NCBI RefSeq assembly: GCF_002878395.1
Contig: NC_061115.1
Coordinates: 149,048,747 to 149,112,746 of the forward strand
Reading direction: 5' to 3'
DNA: 64,000 bases
Origin: Capsicum annuum
Taxonomy: Eukaryota > Streptophyta > Magnoliopsida > Solanales > Solanaceae
Shown here: in pieces, positions 1 through 12,912 of the stretch
Position numbering within the stretch: the first letter of the stretch is position 1
How the letters are laid out: each line of letters begins with the position of its first letter
Program-made: the position numbers and the translations under genes
Notes under the pieces: generated by a model
The model's database searches: none
Told to the model about the DNA's origin: nothing
What the model saw: only the letters and a program-made list of their open reading frames with translations

Positions 1-1253
1 TTATTTTTTTGGGAGACTCATGTGTAAAAAGATTGTACATATAAGAACAGTAGAACCTAATGACTTTGAAACCTAGATTTACACGCACTCTGGAAGATTA
101 TAATCTAAGTCCAAACCAAGGCCAATGTGCCAAATTGATATGAAAGAGGCTAGTCAAGCTACATTGCACATAACATGAGTGATAGATCGGTAGAACACCA
201 CAACCTGATTGTTACATGCTTCTGTTGATCAAGCAAAGAGAGACGCTTGTACACTATCATGACTATCGGATTTAGATATTTCCCCTGCTGATCTTCCAAC
301 CACTCAATCACATTATGTTTGTTTTGGTTGCACAGCAAGTAGCTGCTCTTTGTTTTGATTTTTGTTTTTTGACCACAATTGTGGCTTCCTCAATAGGTAA
401 TTTCAAAAATGGATGGCGGTGTCTCACTTTATTGGACTATCTTAGTAGCAACATAGTAAGGTAAATGACGATGACTACATCGATAATATTCATTGCAGTG
501 TAAAAGAAAGTTAACTCAAACTTCAATTACCATCCATGAAATTTAACTCGGATAGTATCTTATATGTATAAAGACATAAATATGCAGACTTAGTTGCTAT
601 TGTACAATAAATTTTCACTTGGGATATCATGATGTATTCCCCTAAAATATTCTTGTGTCCATATTTTCTCCAATTATATCCATTCTCGGGTGGAACACCT
701 TCCCCCGGTCGAGCATGTATGTACTGTATCCTTTACGACACTATCTTCCTACAATGATTGCTTCAATCAAAAATAGAATTTCCTAGCGAAAACTTCCATA
801 AAATGAAAGAATACTCCAATTTCATTAATAGATAATCTTACTTCAATTCATCACTTATCCATATTCTATCAAGATTGTTATAGTTATGGGTTCTAGACCA
901 TAACTCATTTTGTTTAATGAATTCTAAATGGACTAGTTGTACGCATTGCATGAATTACTTGACATAAACATAAAATTTGAGTTGAATCTATTAGATTCTG
1001 TTGAACTAGTAATCACTATTGTGTCTCCTCCTCTGGCATGATCTCTCACATTCAAGAGATCCATCCAAATTTTGAGAAGCATTCAATTCTTGCTTCTTTT
1101 GAATATTCTAGATATTCGAAATCTTAAGTTTGATACTCCAACCAATTACAATAAATTAAATCATTTGATGATGCACCCTTAATAAGAGGTCTTTGGTTAG
1201 AACCCTAAAAATGGAGTTCTCTTTGGTAAAGCTCTCCATATGTAGAGGTTTTC
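1..1253. other. left flank, no gene recognised
   Basis: AT-rich sequence with no long open frame, no splice-consistent coding signal and no repeat that I recognise. The last five bases (1249-1253, TTTTC) are the left target-site duplication of the Ogre element that starts at 1254. Confidence 0.5.
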
Positions 1254-3257
1254 TGTCACAACCCTTTTTATTGAAAAATAATTGATTTTAAGTTAAAAAG
1301 GGTTTTATTTATCAAAGTGACTAAAAATAAAAATTTATTTCAAAAATAATTTTTTAAAATTAAACTAGAGTCACCACTTGGCATAAATCTGGTGTGCGAA
1401 GTCACCTTTGAAAATTCTTTTTCAAAATAATTTTTGACTCTTTAAAATTGGTCCACAAATTAAGATTTCAGTTCAGGAATTTATTAACTGAGGAAAATGT
1501 GTTAGGCATTCCTCAGTTTCATGGTTCGACCATAGTTTCTTCATGGAGTATATCGTCTAGTATGACACTATGAAATTTCTAAACCAACAAAATACATAAC
1601 AAAAAAAGGAAACAACGAAATAATCAAGATTTCAAAAAAATAGTGTCCAGACCAATTAATACAAAGCAAATGAAAAGAGAGCTTAAATGAAAACCTAAAC
1701 TAATCTAACTACCCTAAACTATGTTTTACCTAATGCCTTGGGTCTTGATCACGAACCTCCTTCAAAGACATAATATGTCGGGGCATTCCTCGATGAATAG
1801 ATACAATTTTTCTCGAGTCATTCCCCAAACAAATGAGTACAATTAATTCAAATTAGATAAAATAAAAAATATTCAATAAACATTCAACAATCTACAATTT
1901 TTAAAATTTGCCTACCCAACCTACCAGTTTCTTGCCATTGCCTAATCATAATACTACTGAATTCAACAAACTTAATGCTCATTCCAAATTAAACAACAAC
2001 TAATAAATCAAGAAAACCAATCGTATTTACTTTTATCAAGGTCAATCCTGACCTGAATTTCATACTCAATCAATGATTAACTAATTCTTCAGCTTTCAAG
2101 TCAATTTTTCTCTTTTTAATTTTTCAAAATTGGCATCCAACATCAACCACATACACACAACAAAGATCCAAGTATATAAGCATACAAATCATTCATACCC
2201 ACTACAATAATTAAATTCGAGATAAAATAGAGAACGAGAGAATAAATAGACTTCAAATTTAAGATTTTCAAGTATAATTGCTTCTTCTGACTAGAACCGC
2301 AATCAAAGTATTGGAATGAACCTCAACATAAAAAATCCAGCTTTAATATATGCCCATTACTATTTCTCACCAAAATTGAACGAGAATCGTAAAATAGAGA
2401 AGACCCATTTTGTGTCATTTTTGATGGGTTTTTGATAGATATTCGTCGGAAAGGGGATGGAATGGTTATTAGATATAATTTAGTTAGAAAATTGGATGTA
2501 GAGGTGAAGATGGTAGTTGCCGATGAGAATTTGATGGGTTTTGAGCTGATAGGAATTTTTTTAGTGGGTTTTCGGTGAACTTCCACTGTAATAGTAATTG
2601 GTGGCCAATTTCGATGAGGATGTTGTTGGAAAATCTGGAACCAACACCCATTTTTCTCTTTCTGTTCACCCTTTTTTTGCTCTCTCTTATTTTTCTCTCT
2701 AAAATTATCATCCTCACTTTTCTCTCACTTAACCTCCCTCAAACTCCCTCTGTTCTATCACCGGTTTACCATTCATGACAAATTTCTCTTCTCTCTCATT
2801 GTTCATTACTTTTCTCTATATTTCCTCTCTTTTTCTCTCCCATTTTTCACTATGTGTTGCTTTTCCCGCTCTTCCTCAATTCTCATTGTTTTCTCTTTCT
2901 ATATAATGTTGTTAAGTCAATATAAGTGGAAGAGTATCTATGGGATTTATTTTGCATGTGTGTATAATGTGAGTACATATGATTGTCCGCAGTACGTCTA
3001 ATTGTTAATGGGGAGTGTGTGAGTCCCTTTTTTCCCTCTGAATTTTGTTAGTGTTTGCTATGGTAAGGATAAGTGAAAAATATATGTTTGTGAGGTGTGG
3101 GTTAGGAGGTTAGGTAGTGTGAGGAGGTTGTTATTTTTGTTGTGGACTTATTATTTTGTGTTTTAGTAGAGGTATTTATCAAATAGGGTGGGTATGTGGT
3201 AAGGTAAGGAAAATAGGTAAAATTAATATTTGGGAGGGTCAAAATTACATGTATACA
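1254..3257 (-). repeat. 3' LTR of the Ogre element
   Basis: This is a direct copy of 33077-35100. Both copies share blocks such as GAGTC(A/G)CCACTT followed by a stretch on CATAAATC(T/A)GGTGT, and a pyrimidine-rich stretch (2650-2850) that matches 34490-34700. Its plus-strand ends are TGTCACAACCC and GTATACA. Because gag reads on the minus strand, this is the 3' LTR. Short open frames inside it (for example 2575-2778) are chance frames in pyrimidine-rich DNA. Confidence 0.85.
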
Positions 3258-3260
3258 TTA

Positions 3261-3271
3261 TGCCTCTCTTT
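3261..3271 (-). promoter_or_regulatory. polypurine tract candidate of Ogre
   Basis: On the minus strand the sequence just before the 3' LTR is purine-rich (AAAGAGAGGCA, then TAA). That is the expected place for the second-strand primer of an LTR element. The call rests on position and composition. Confidence 0.55.
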
Positions 3272-3774
3272 GGCTATAAACACAAAGTGTTTTCAGACAA
3301 AAAAAGTAGACAACGAGAAAGAATTCGACCCGACTATTATCCAAAAGAAAGAAACTGAAGGATAGAGGACAATCGAGTATTGATTTTGGACATCTTACTC
3401 ATCCCAACTTATGTGGGAACCAAGTCACATGAAGTTTTCAGGGTTGAAAAAGAAAAAGGATTATACCAAGTTGGAGAGTCGAGTGGGGTTTTGTCAAGGC
3501 TTCGGTCCATGGCTCTGTCATTAAATCAAAATGAAAATTACAAGTTAAAAAGATAAGTAAAATTACAAAAGTCCTATCTATGCAACTTCTCTTGATTCCT
3601 GACTTGAGCCTTCAATGCTTTCTCAATTGATAAGATATCTACTCTTCGTTCGGTTGAACTTGAAAATAGATTCTTTCTCCATGCAAAATCTGGTATTGGA
3701 GATAAACTCAAAAATTGACCATGTTCTATAAGTTGTCCTTCTGAATTTAAACTTGAACTTGAAAATCTTCACCC

Positions 3775-4325
3775 TATTTTTTAGGCGGGCTCCTGACTTG
3801 CAATTTCTTTACCATATTCTCCAGGCAGGCTCCTTACTTGTAATTTCTTCATCCTATTCTCCAGGGGGTCTCCTGACTTGCTATTTGTTCATCATGTTCT
3901 CTAGGCAGTCTCCCGATATACTATTTCTTCAACCTATACAATAGGTAGACTCCTGACTTGTTATTTCATCACCCTACTCTCCAAGGGGGCTCCTAACTTG
4001 TAATTTTATCACCTTATTATCCAGGTGGGCTCCTGACTTTCAATTTCTTCACCCTATTCTCCAGGTAGGCTCTTGACTTGCAATTTTATCATCCTATTCT
4101 CCAAGGGGGCTCCTGACTTGCAATTTTATCACCCTATTCTCCAGGTAGGCTCCTGACTTGGAATTTCATCATCCTATTCTCCAAGGGGCCTCCTGACTTG
4201 CAATTTTATCACCCTATTATCCAGGTGGTCTCCTGACTTTCAATTTCTTCACCCTATTCTCTAGGTAGGCTCCTGACTTGCAATTTCTAATCTTCACTCT
4301 GTTCTTCAGGCAAACTCCTGAACTT
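3775..4325 (-). repeat. 40-bp minisatellite in Ogre 3' region
   Basis: About 13 imperfect direct copies of a roughly 40-bp unit built around GGCTCCTGACTTG, CAATTTCTTC and CCCTATTCTCC. The block lies between gag and the 3' LTR, where plant Tat/Ogre elements are known to carry hypervariable tandem repeats. The plus-strand open frame at 3753-3944 is a product of the repeat. Confidence 0.85.
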
Positions 4326-4499
4326 AAATTCAAAACTAGAATATAGGTTATCTCAAACAAAGATTATGATAAAGAAAGATCCCATTTCTTTAGAAAATAA
4401 AATCTAATTTCTTAGGAGGGTCCTGAACAGAAAGTGAAGTTCCAAATACAATGAATAAAATTTTCCACCCGTGTATCATTAAAATTTCTTATGAATGTC

Positions 4500-6310
4500 A
4501 AACTAAATCACAACTACATGCATAATGCATAATACAAAGGTGAATCAAGTCTCTGACCAATAAATACATCTCTCAAGATTAAAATTAAATGACCAAGACT
4601 AAGAAATGTGTCTCGTAAAAAATTAATGCGAGGACTCTGACTAGAAAATGTGTCTTCTAGGAGTAAAGGTTCAAGTAAGGAAGTGTGTCACCTAACAAAG
4701 AAAACTTGAAATACCTAGACAAGGAAGTTCCTCTCCTAAGGGTTAAATGTAATAATTTTGATTAGAAAGTACGACTTCTTGAAGTAAAGGTACAAGTTAG
4801 GAAGTGTGTCACCTAACAAACAAAATTTGAAATACCCAGACAAAGAAGTGCATCTCCTAGGAGTTAAAGGAAATAATTTAACTAGAAGGTGCATCTTCTA
4901 GGAGTAAAGGTTCAAGTTAGGAAGTGCATCACCAAACTAACAAAACTTGAATTACCTAGCCAAGAAAGTGCATCTCCTAGTGGTTAAATGAAATAATTCG
5001 ACTGGAAAGTGCATCTTCTAGGAGTAAAGGTTTAAGTTATGAAGTGTGTCACCTAACAAGCAAAACATAAATTACCCATACATAGTTATGTGTCTCCTAG
5101 GGGTTAAATGAAATGACTCAACTAGAAAGTGCATCTTTTAGAAGTAAAGGTTCAAGTTAGGAAGTGTGTCACCTAAAAAACAAAAAAAAAAATGAAATAA
5201 CCCATCAAGGAAGTTTGTCTCCTAGGGGGTTCAATGGAATGACTCAACTAGAAAGTGCATCTTTTAGGAGTAAATATTCAAGTTCGGAAGTTTGTCACCT
5301 AACAAATGAAGGCTTGAATCACCCAGAAAAGTAAGTGTGTCTCCCAGGGGTTAAATGGATTGACTCGACTAGAAAGTGCATCTTCTAGGAGTAAAGGTTC
5401 AAGTTAGGAAGTGTGTCACCTTAAAAATGAAAATCGAAATACCCCATCAAGGAAGTGCATCTCTTAGGGGTTAAATGGAATGACTTAACAAGAAAGTGCA
5501 TCTTTTAGGAGTAAAGGTACAAGTTAGGAAACGCATCAGCTAACAAATAAAACTTGAATTACCCAAAAAAGAAAGTGTGTCTCCTAGGGGTTAAATGAAA
5601 TGACTCAACTAGAAAGTGTATCTGTAAGGAGTAAGGTTCAAGTTAGGAAGTGTGCCACCTAAAAAATTAAAATTGAAATACCCCATATAGGAAGTTCCTC
5701 TCCTAGGAGGTTAAATGGAATGACTCAACTAGAAAGTGCATCTTCTGGAAATAAAGGTACAAGTTAGGAAGTGTGTCACCTAACAAATGAAGACTTGAAT
5801 TACCCAGACAAGAAAGTGCATCACCTAGGGGTTAAATGGAGTGACTCCACTAGAAAGTGCATTTTCTAGAAAGAAAGGTTCAAGTTAGGAAGTGCGTCAC
5901 CAAATAAATGAAAACCTAAATTACCCAGACAAGGAAGTACGTCTCCTAGGGGTTAAATAAAATGACTCGACTAAAAGGTGCATCTTCTATAACTAAAGGT
6001 TCAAGTTAGGAATTGCATCACCTAACAAATCAAAACTGAAATACCTAGTTAAGGAAGCATGTCTTCTAGGGTTTAACTGGAATGGCTAGACTAGAAAGTG
6101 CATTCTATGAGTAAAGGTTCACGTTAAGAAGTGCATCACCTAACAAATGAAAACTGAAATACCCAGACAATAAAGTGTGTCTCCTAGGGATTAAATTAAA
6201 TGACTCGACTAGAAAGTGCATCTTCTAGGAGTAAAGATTCAAGTTAGGAAGTGTGTCACCTAACAATCGAAACTTGAATTACCCAGACAAGAAAGTACGT
6301 CTCCTAGAGG
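4500..6310 (-). repeat. about 118-bp tandem repeat array in Ogre 3' region
   Basis: About 15 imperfect copies of a unit near 118 bp. Each copy carries, in order, the words AAGTGTGTCACCTAACAAA, TCTCCTAGGGGTTAAATG, GACTCGACTAGAAAGTGCAT and AGGAGTAAAGGTTCAAGTTA. Copies have drifted by point changes and small indels. The array is adjacent to the 40-bp array and belongs to the same 3' untranslated part of the Ogre element. No coding potential is apparent. Confidence 0.88.
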
Positions 6311-7190
6311 TATAGGATAATGAGTTTTAATCATGATTGTGACTACTAAACCTATGTAAAAATACTCCCTCTGTATTTGTAGAAGTGAGGAATTGCATAT
6401 TTTGATATTTAGGCTTTGAATCCCTTGATTTGAAGGTAACATATGTTTCAGTTTCATACAAAGAAAACTTATTAGACATGGTGGCTAGTTTGTGGCTTTA
6501 GCTTTGAGGAAATCGTTTTTGCACTTGTCACATTTAACTTGCTTTAAACTACTGGTATATGTTATCAACTTGTTGCACCATTGATCCAACCTCAAACTAT
6601 TAAGAATAACTCCAAAGCTTGCATCATTGATCCAACCTCAAACTATTAAGAATAACTCTAAAGCAAACACAGTATCTTTGTTTTACTATGTCTCTAAGAT
6701 GAACCCTTTGAACCTTGGTATTTCCATAAATCCTGAAATCTCTCTATTGACAAAAACTTTATGAATGCCTTTTTTGACATAAAATCATGTTTCTTTCATG
6801 TCCTGGCATTTTGTCTTGCTTTGTGTAATTGAAGAAGATGGTAGCAAGTTTTGGAATCCTTTCTCACTTGTTTTGACAAGGATTTGACTCAAAGACATAG
6901 AAAATAATGATAATGATTTCTATTTGGATGACAGAGTTAAAAGAACAAAAATAGAAATATAGAGAAGAAAGAAAAGACAATAAATATCCCTATTTAAAAA
7001 TAGAAGGAAGAAAAATTTATCTGAAAATTATAGTTAGCTCAAATGATTATGACATGCATTTGGATTAAACTGTCTGATCTTTCCATCCAAACATTTCACC
7101 AATTATTGTTGAATTAATGACCCTAAAACTAAGCTTCTTCTTTAAGATCATTGTATTCATAGTCTTTATTCGGCTAATGGCGTCCTGATG
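6311..7190 (-). other. Ogre 3' internal region, non-coding
   Basis: This is the sequence between the 118-bp array and the 68-bp repeats of copy A. No reverse transcriptase, RNase H or integrase motif was seen on either strand. A short near-exact direct repeat is present: the string around CATTGATCCAACCTCAAAC occurs near 6580 and again near 6624. Confidence 0.5.
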
Positions 7191-7194
7191 AATT

Positions 7195-7570
7195 CTCGGC
7201 AATAAGTCTCTCCTATTTTATTTCTCTCAGCTCACCATCGACTTATAGTACTTGTGGGGATTTTCACCAACAAGACTTTCTCATTTTCATTTTCCTCGAA
7301 TCATCATCACCTTGTAATTCCCATGAAGGTTTTCATAATAAGACCTTCTCATTTCCATTTCTCTCAGCTCACCATCGTCTTACAGTGCCCCTGACAGTTT
7401 TCACCAATAAGACTGTCATTTCATATTCTAAACTCACAATTATCTTATGGTGTTCATGAGGATTTTAACCAATGTTACTCTCTCATTTTTATTTCTCTCT
7501 ACTCACCATGTCCTTATGAGGCTCATGGGTGTTTTCACCAGTAAGACTCTCTTATTTTTTATTTCCCTCA
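7195..7570 (-). repeat. about 68-bp repeats, copy A
   Basis: About five imperfect copies of a unit containing TTTTCACCAATAAGACT, CTCTCATTTTCATTTC and CTCACCATCGTCTTA. The same array is found at 11180-11560, which is one sign that this part of the Ogre element is duplicated. Confidence 0.75.
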
Positions 7571-8886
7571 TATTTCCCTATGATGATAAAGAAAAGTAGT
7601 GCCAAAAGTACTTCATCTATTTATCGCATATTTATCCTTAGCATTCTAAAAGATTGATCTGAAGGTATTTCTCTGGTTGTAAAGCGGCTTTGGGATAGGG
7701 TTAGAAAGAAAGGACTATATGAGGCTCAAAAAATAGTTGAAATGGGGTGAGACTTAAAACTTTTAGAATCAACTCAAACAACAAAGATTAACTCATGCCC
7801 CAATTTCTTTTTACTAGGTAATTCAAAATTGTTTATATGGTTGGAACAAACTCAAAGTAGGGATTCCTACGTATCTTGTCATTTCAAGAATCAGATCAAA
7901 CGTAGTTTCGACCACTTGTTCTTTTGCTTGATTTTGATTTCTTTTCTATTTTTTTGCTTTGGGACTTTTCTAAGTCTATTTTTCTTGACACTCTTATAGC
8001 TTTTTTGACTCACTTTCTTTGTTTTTAAACTTTTCCTTATTATATTCTTTTGCTCAAAACTTTTTTTTTAACTTTCGTTAACTCCAACTTGATTTCAAAA
8101 GAGGGGTGTGAAAGAAAAGATATAACTTAAGCTCAAATAGGGTAAACAAAGGATGACATAGTGTTTGGATAGTAGAATGAAATACCTTCGTCATATCAAT
8201 CCTTAGAAGGTGAAGATCACTTATACCATATTTTCCAAAACACTAAATTTAACTAAACATCTGCGTTACATTTTCTTCTGCACTTGTCAAACATACAACT
8301 CCATCTTTGTATACACCTCACATTAGATAAGTCATACTTTAATGGAGAAAAATTTCTTTTGTCTCTCCTGACAAGATATCGTGCATCCGGTGTTTGATCC
8401 AATTCAAAATATTTGAGATGTATACCTTACAATTGATAACCAGTTTATTCTTGTGATACTCACAATGTTTACCTTAGTTTATTCATGCCAGGCTTCAACT
8501 TGATTACCCAAATTTCACAGAACTCTACCTATTTTCTCAGATGCTCTTTTTATAACTTTAACATTCTAATTCAATGCGTCATGATTAAAATGGATTTTAA
8601 GATTTGGTTGAAAATTCCACAAACGTTCCATATCACTAGAACCATTAATAAAATAAACAATGTAAAGAAGACAAACAAAAAATATGAAATAAAACAAAAC
8701 AAAAAGAGACACTATATTTCATTGAGAGGAAGGACAAAAGGGTTTGAGAAAAAATAATAAAGAAATAAAATAAGATAGATCCTAAAGTAAAACCCTGAAA
8801 TAAATCAAAAAATAAAAACAAAAAAAATTGCCAACAATCCTATCTAATAAGAAGAGGAGCGACTTTTCAATTGTTGAGCTTTAATC
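7571..8886 (-). other. Ogre 3' region copy A (matches 11571-12912)
   Basis: Non-coding stretch downstream of gag copy A. It is collinear with 11571-12912; for example AAGAAAAGTAGTGCCAAAAG occurs near 7590 and near 11580. The plus-strand frame 8485-8757 and its counterpart at 12521-12778 are related because of this duplication; I see no reason to call them genes. Confidence 0.7.
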
Positions 8887-10785
8887 TTAGTCACTGATTT
8901 GTACATCATCATGACTAGAGCTTTCACTATTATCAATGTACTGCACCATAATGGAATTATCTTGAATCAACCTTTCTATTTCCCTTTTCAAAGCACGATA
9001 GTCTTCAATACTATGACCCTGTACATCAGAATGATATGCACATTGTATATTAGGATTAAAGTTTCTTGAATGTAGGTTAGGACTATACCCAAGGAGGAGT
9101 GATCATGTTGTATTGTACCAACCCTTAGAACAAACTGGTATACAATTCTCCAATTGATATGAAATTATTCCTAGGCTTCTGCCTCTTTTCATTGTTTGTC
9201 TTGTATTAAAAATTAGGCCTAGAAGGACTTTGGTATGTTTGTGGAGTTGTAGGATAATTTTTGGGAGTTGGTACATTTCATTTTTGAAAAAAAGGGGTTT
9301 GAACATATGGTTAAGTGTTATTTACTAGATATTGAGATAGGGAAATAGAGTGTGATGGGTTTTGGGAAGGATAGTAATGTTGGGAGTGATTATATGGAGC
9401 TTAGGTATAAACTTGGGGTTAATACTGAGAGTAATGGGGATGTGATCTTCTTGGATACGCACATTGGCCAGTTATAACAGTAGCTATAGCTTCATTATTC
9501 TTCTTCCCTCCAATATTTTGTGAACGATTTTAAATTACCTGGGCAGTTGCTTTCAATGCTATAAAATTCATAATGTGACCAGTCTTAATCTCATTCTCTA
9601 TCATCTCCCCTATTTTGAGGACCTCAATAAATGGCTTGCTTAATATTGGTAACAGGTATTGAAAGTATGTTTAATCCTATGCTTGAATAAACACCTCCAT
9701 GATCTTTCCTTCTTTCATTGGTGGTTTCACCCTTGCTATTTGTTCACACCATCTAATAGCTTATTCCCTGGAAATTTCAACACTCTTCTTTGTCATGTTG
9801 TTCAAGGACTTTTCATCGGGGACCAAGTTAATATTTTTTTGAAATTTTTGCACAAATTCACTAGTCATATCATCCTTACTGTTTCTCTTAATAATGTCTT
9901 GATCAACAAACCATTCAGAGGCTAAACCTGCTGGACTTTCTTCGAAATAAGCCATAAATAATTTTTGTTTCCTTCCATCTCAATTCAATTGATTATAATA
10001 ATGACTCAACAGTTCTACAGGATCGTTATGTCCATCATCTGTCTCAAACTTTGGCATCTTAAATCCAAGAAGAAGGTTAACATTTGGAAACATGCATAAG
10101 TCCTTATATATGACATTTTTGTATCCCCGAGTCCTTACAAGTTCTTCATAGCTAGTTCCAAACTTTTGACCTTTCTAGTTATTTCTTCTTATTATTCTAC
10201 CATAATGGGCTATTCAGCATTAAGAGAAAAATTGGGAGGTTTAGTGAAGCCATAAGGATCAATCAACTTAAGCTTATACTTAAGATAATAGTGTTGATCA
10301 CAAAAATATTCAATATATTTCCCTAGTAGAGTGGAGAAACACAATCGTTAGATGGACATCAGAAGTATGAGCTTTATGTGGAGGTGGAGTTGCAAAAATA
10401 GGAATAGTAGGTGGAGCTGAGTATGTGGTAATTTGGTGTTAAAGAACTAGGAGATGAATATTGTAAGTGTTGGGATGATGTTGCCCCGGATTAAATCCTG
10501 ATGTATGTTGTGGCGTGTCAATAAAAATAGGAAATTATACATGTGACATTGGAGGTAATCTAAAGAGATTTTCTAGATTATAAGGAGAAATAGAGGAGGA
10601 GGCAACCCAATAGCCCAAGCTGGATGCATTTCTATCATTTGTTGGCTTAATTTTTGAATTTCTTCATTAGGTCCTAAATTCTCATTCCCCAAACTCTCTG
10701 TCTGATTAGTGAAAACAACCTCGGTATCCTTTTTGGACATAACTAACTTTCTCTTGGACTTGGTATAATATGAAGGACCATCCAT
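8887..10785 (-). pseudogene. Ogre gag, copy A (decayed)
   Basis: The minus-strand frame starts at an ATG at 10785 (MDGPSYYTKSKRKLV) and can be followed with stops and shifts to TAA at 8887. Recognisable Ogre gag blocks in order are an N-terminal segment ending AWAIGLPPPLF (about 10600), WFVDQDIIKRNSKDDM and LVPDEKSLNNM (about 9800-9920), a proline- and tyrosine-rich linker (about 9300-9450), and a C-terminal CCHC-like block YHSDVQGHSIEDY (about 9020-9050), where a final Cys appears changed to Tyr. The function would be the nucleocapsid protein. Many stops show that it is dead. An ORF starting upstream at 10800 uses TTG, so I prefer the ATG at 10785. Family assignment is from recall of solanaceous Ogre gag proteins. 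Confidence 0.8.
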
Positions 10786-11178
10786 AATGCCACAAACCAA
10801 CCACCTTAAACTAACTGAATTAGAATAACAAAGGCGTTAGAATGTAATACTTTTAAAAAACTCTTTTGCTTTATCTGTTTTTCTTTTTGAAAAGCTCACT
10901 GAACCCTAGAAGGGAGCCTATATATCTCACCCCCGAGAGAGAATAATCAGGCGGGCGTAATTCACAAAGTTTGACCACAAAATGGCCAATCAAACTCTCC
11001 TTTCTTTCTTTTCATCTTGAACAATTTTCAGAATAAGTTGGATGAAAATCTTTTTTTAATATCTCAACTCAGAATTCCTTATTAAAAATGAAGCCTATGA
11101 CTATCAAAGAAATTTTTTTTGAGGTTTCAAATTGAATTTCAGACGAATATAAAACCTAAAACTTATTAAAGGAAAATC
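10786..11178 (-). other. Ogre leader fragment upstream of gag copy A
   Basis: Collinear with 23534-23925: both contain AACTAAC, TTGAAAAGCTCACT, TATCTCA(C/T)CCCC and GACCA(C/T)AAAATGGCCAAT. It is the 5' leader of a gag unit. At about 11165-11178 it passes directly into the 3' region of copy B (GGCAACAAGCCTCTCTCAT). That is the junction of the internal tandem duplication. Confidence 0.72.
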
Positions 11179-12912
11179 GTTGTTGGCAACAAGCCTCTCT
11201 CATTTTTATTTCTCTTATCTCACCATCGTCTTACGATGCTCGTGGAGATTTTCACCAATAAGACTCTCTCATTTTCATTTTCCTCAACTCACTATTGCCT
11301 TATGATTCCCGTGAAGCTTTTCACCTTGAGACCCTTACATTTCTATTTCTCCCAGCTCACCATCTCCTTACAGTGCCCCTGAGGGTTTTCCCCAATAAGA
11401 CTCTCTCATTTTATTCTCTTAACTCACAATTATCTTATGGTGTTTGTGAGGGTTTTCACAAATAATACTCTCTCCTTTTCATTTCTCTTAACTCACCATC
11501 GCCTTACAGTACCCATTGTGGTTTTCACCAATAAGACTCTCTCATTTTTTATTTCTCTCATATTTTCATATGATTATTAAGAAAAGTAGTGCCAAAAGCA
11601 ATTCACCTATCCATCGCATGTTTATCCTTAACATTCTAAAAAATTGATCTAAAGGTCTTTCTTTGGCTGTAACATATCTTTGGTATAGGGTTAGAAAGAA
11701 CGGACGACTTGAGGCTCAAACGACTATTGAAGTAGGGTGAGGCTTACAACTTTTTGAATTGATTCAAACAACAACTATTAACTCATGCCCCAATTTCTTT
11801 TGACCGAGCAATTCTAAATTGCTTATTTGGTTGGATCGAACTCAAAGTAGGGCTGCCTACATATTTTGTCATTGCAAAAATTAGGTCAAACGTAGTTCCA
11901 ACCACTTGTTCTATTGATTGGTTTTGATTTCTTTTCCACTTTTTTTTCTTTGGGACTTTTTGGACTCTATTTTTCTTGACACACTTCTCTTTTTTTTACT
12001 CATTTTCTTTGTTTTTGAGCTTTTCCTCATTCTATATTTTGATCGACGCTTATCTTTTTTGAACTTTTTCATACTCCAACTTGATTCCAAAAGGGGGTGT
12101 GAAGAAAAGATAGAACTAAATCTCAAATGGGGTAAATAAAAGACGACATTGTGTTTGGATAGCAGAATGAAATTTTTTCATCATATAAATCCTTTAAATG
12201 CAAGTACAAAGCATACAGTACAAAAGTGGAAAGTGTAGATAACTTATACCATCTTTTCCATAACACTAACTTTAACTGAACATGTGCCTTACTTTTGCTT
12301 CTACACTTGTCAAACATACAACTTCATCTTTGGACACACCTCACATTAGACGACTCATACTTTAGTGGAGCAAAATTTCTTTTGTTTCTCCTAATAAGAT
12401 ATCATGCATCCACTGTTTGATTCAATTCAAAATGTTTGGATGCATACCTTTCAATTGATAATTAGGTAATTATTGTGATTCTCAAAATATTTCCTTAGTT
12501 TATTCAAGCTGAGCTTTAACTTGATCACCCAAATGTCGCAAAATTCTACATATTTTTTTAGATGCTTTTTTTCTAACTTTAGCATTCTTATTCAATACTT
12601 CCTGATTAAATTGAATTTTAAGATCTGGTTGAAAATTCCACAAGTATACCATATCCCTAGAACCAATCATAAAATGAACAATGTAAAGAAGACAAACAAA
12701 AATTATGAAATAAAGCAAAACAAAAAGGGACACAATATTTCATTGAAAGAAAGTATAGAAGTGTTTGAACAAAACTAATAAAGAAACAAAACAAGAAAGA
12801 TCCCAAACTACAACCCTAAAATAATTCAAAAAATAATAAGAAAAATAAAACAAACTACCAACAATCATTCCTCGTAAGGAGAGAAGCAACTTCTCAATTG
12901 TTGATCTTGAAT
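11179..12912 (-). repeat. 68-bp repeats and Ogre 3' region, copy B
   Basis: Second copy of the non-coding region downstream of gag. It begins with about five 68-bp repeats (to about 11560) and then runs collinear with 7571-8886. The two overlapping opposite-strand frames at 11911-12139 are composition artefacts of a T-rich tract and are not called as genes. Confidence 0.72.

Noticed and set aside
2575..2778. Hydrophobic open frame in the left LTR
   Set aside because: It lies in a pyrimidine-rich part of the Ogre LTR; the same stretch gives a different frame in the other LTR (34437-34793).
3775..6310. CRISPR-like array
   Set aside because: Units are contiguous and diverged, without unique spacers; they are minisatellites in a plant retroelement.
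8485..8757. Open frame repeated at 12521-12778
   Set aside because: Its recurrence is explained by the Ogre internal duplication; the frame is antisense to the element and has no family resemblance.
11911..12139. Overlapping hydrophobic and lysine-rich frames on opposite strands
   Set aside because: Both come from a T-rich tract in the Ogre 3' region, and the duplicate copy near 7940-8100 does not keep them.
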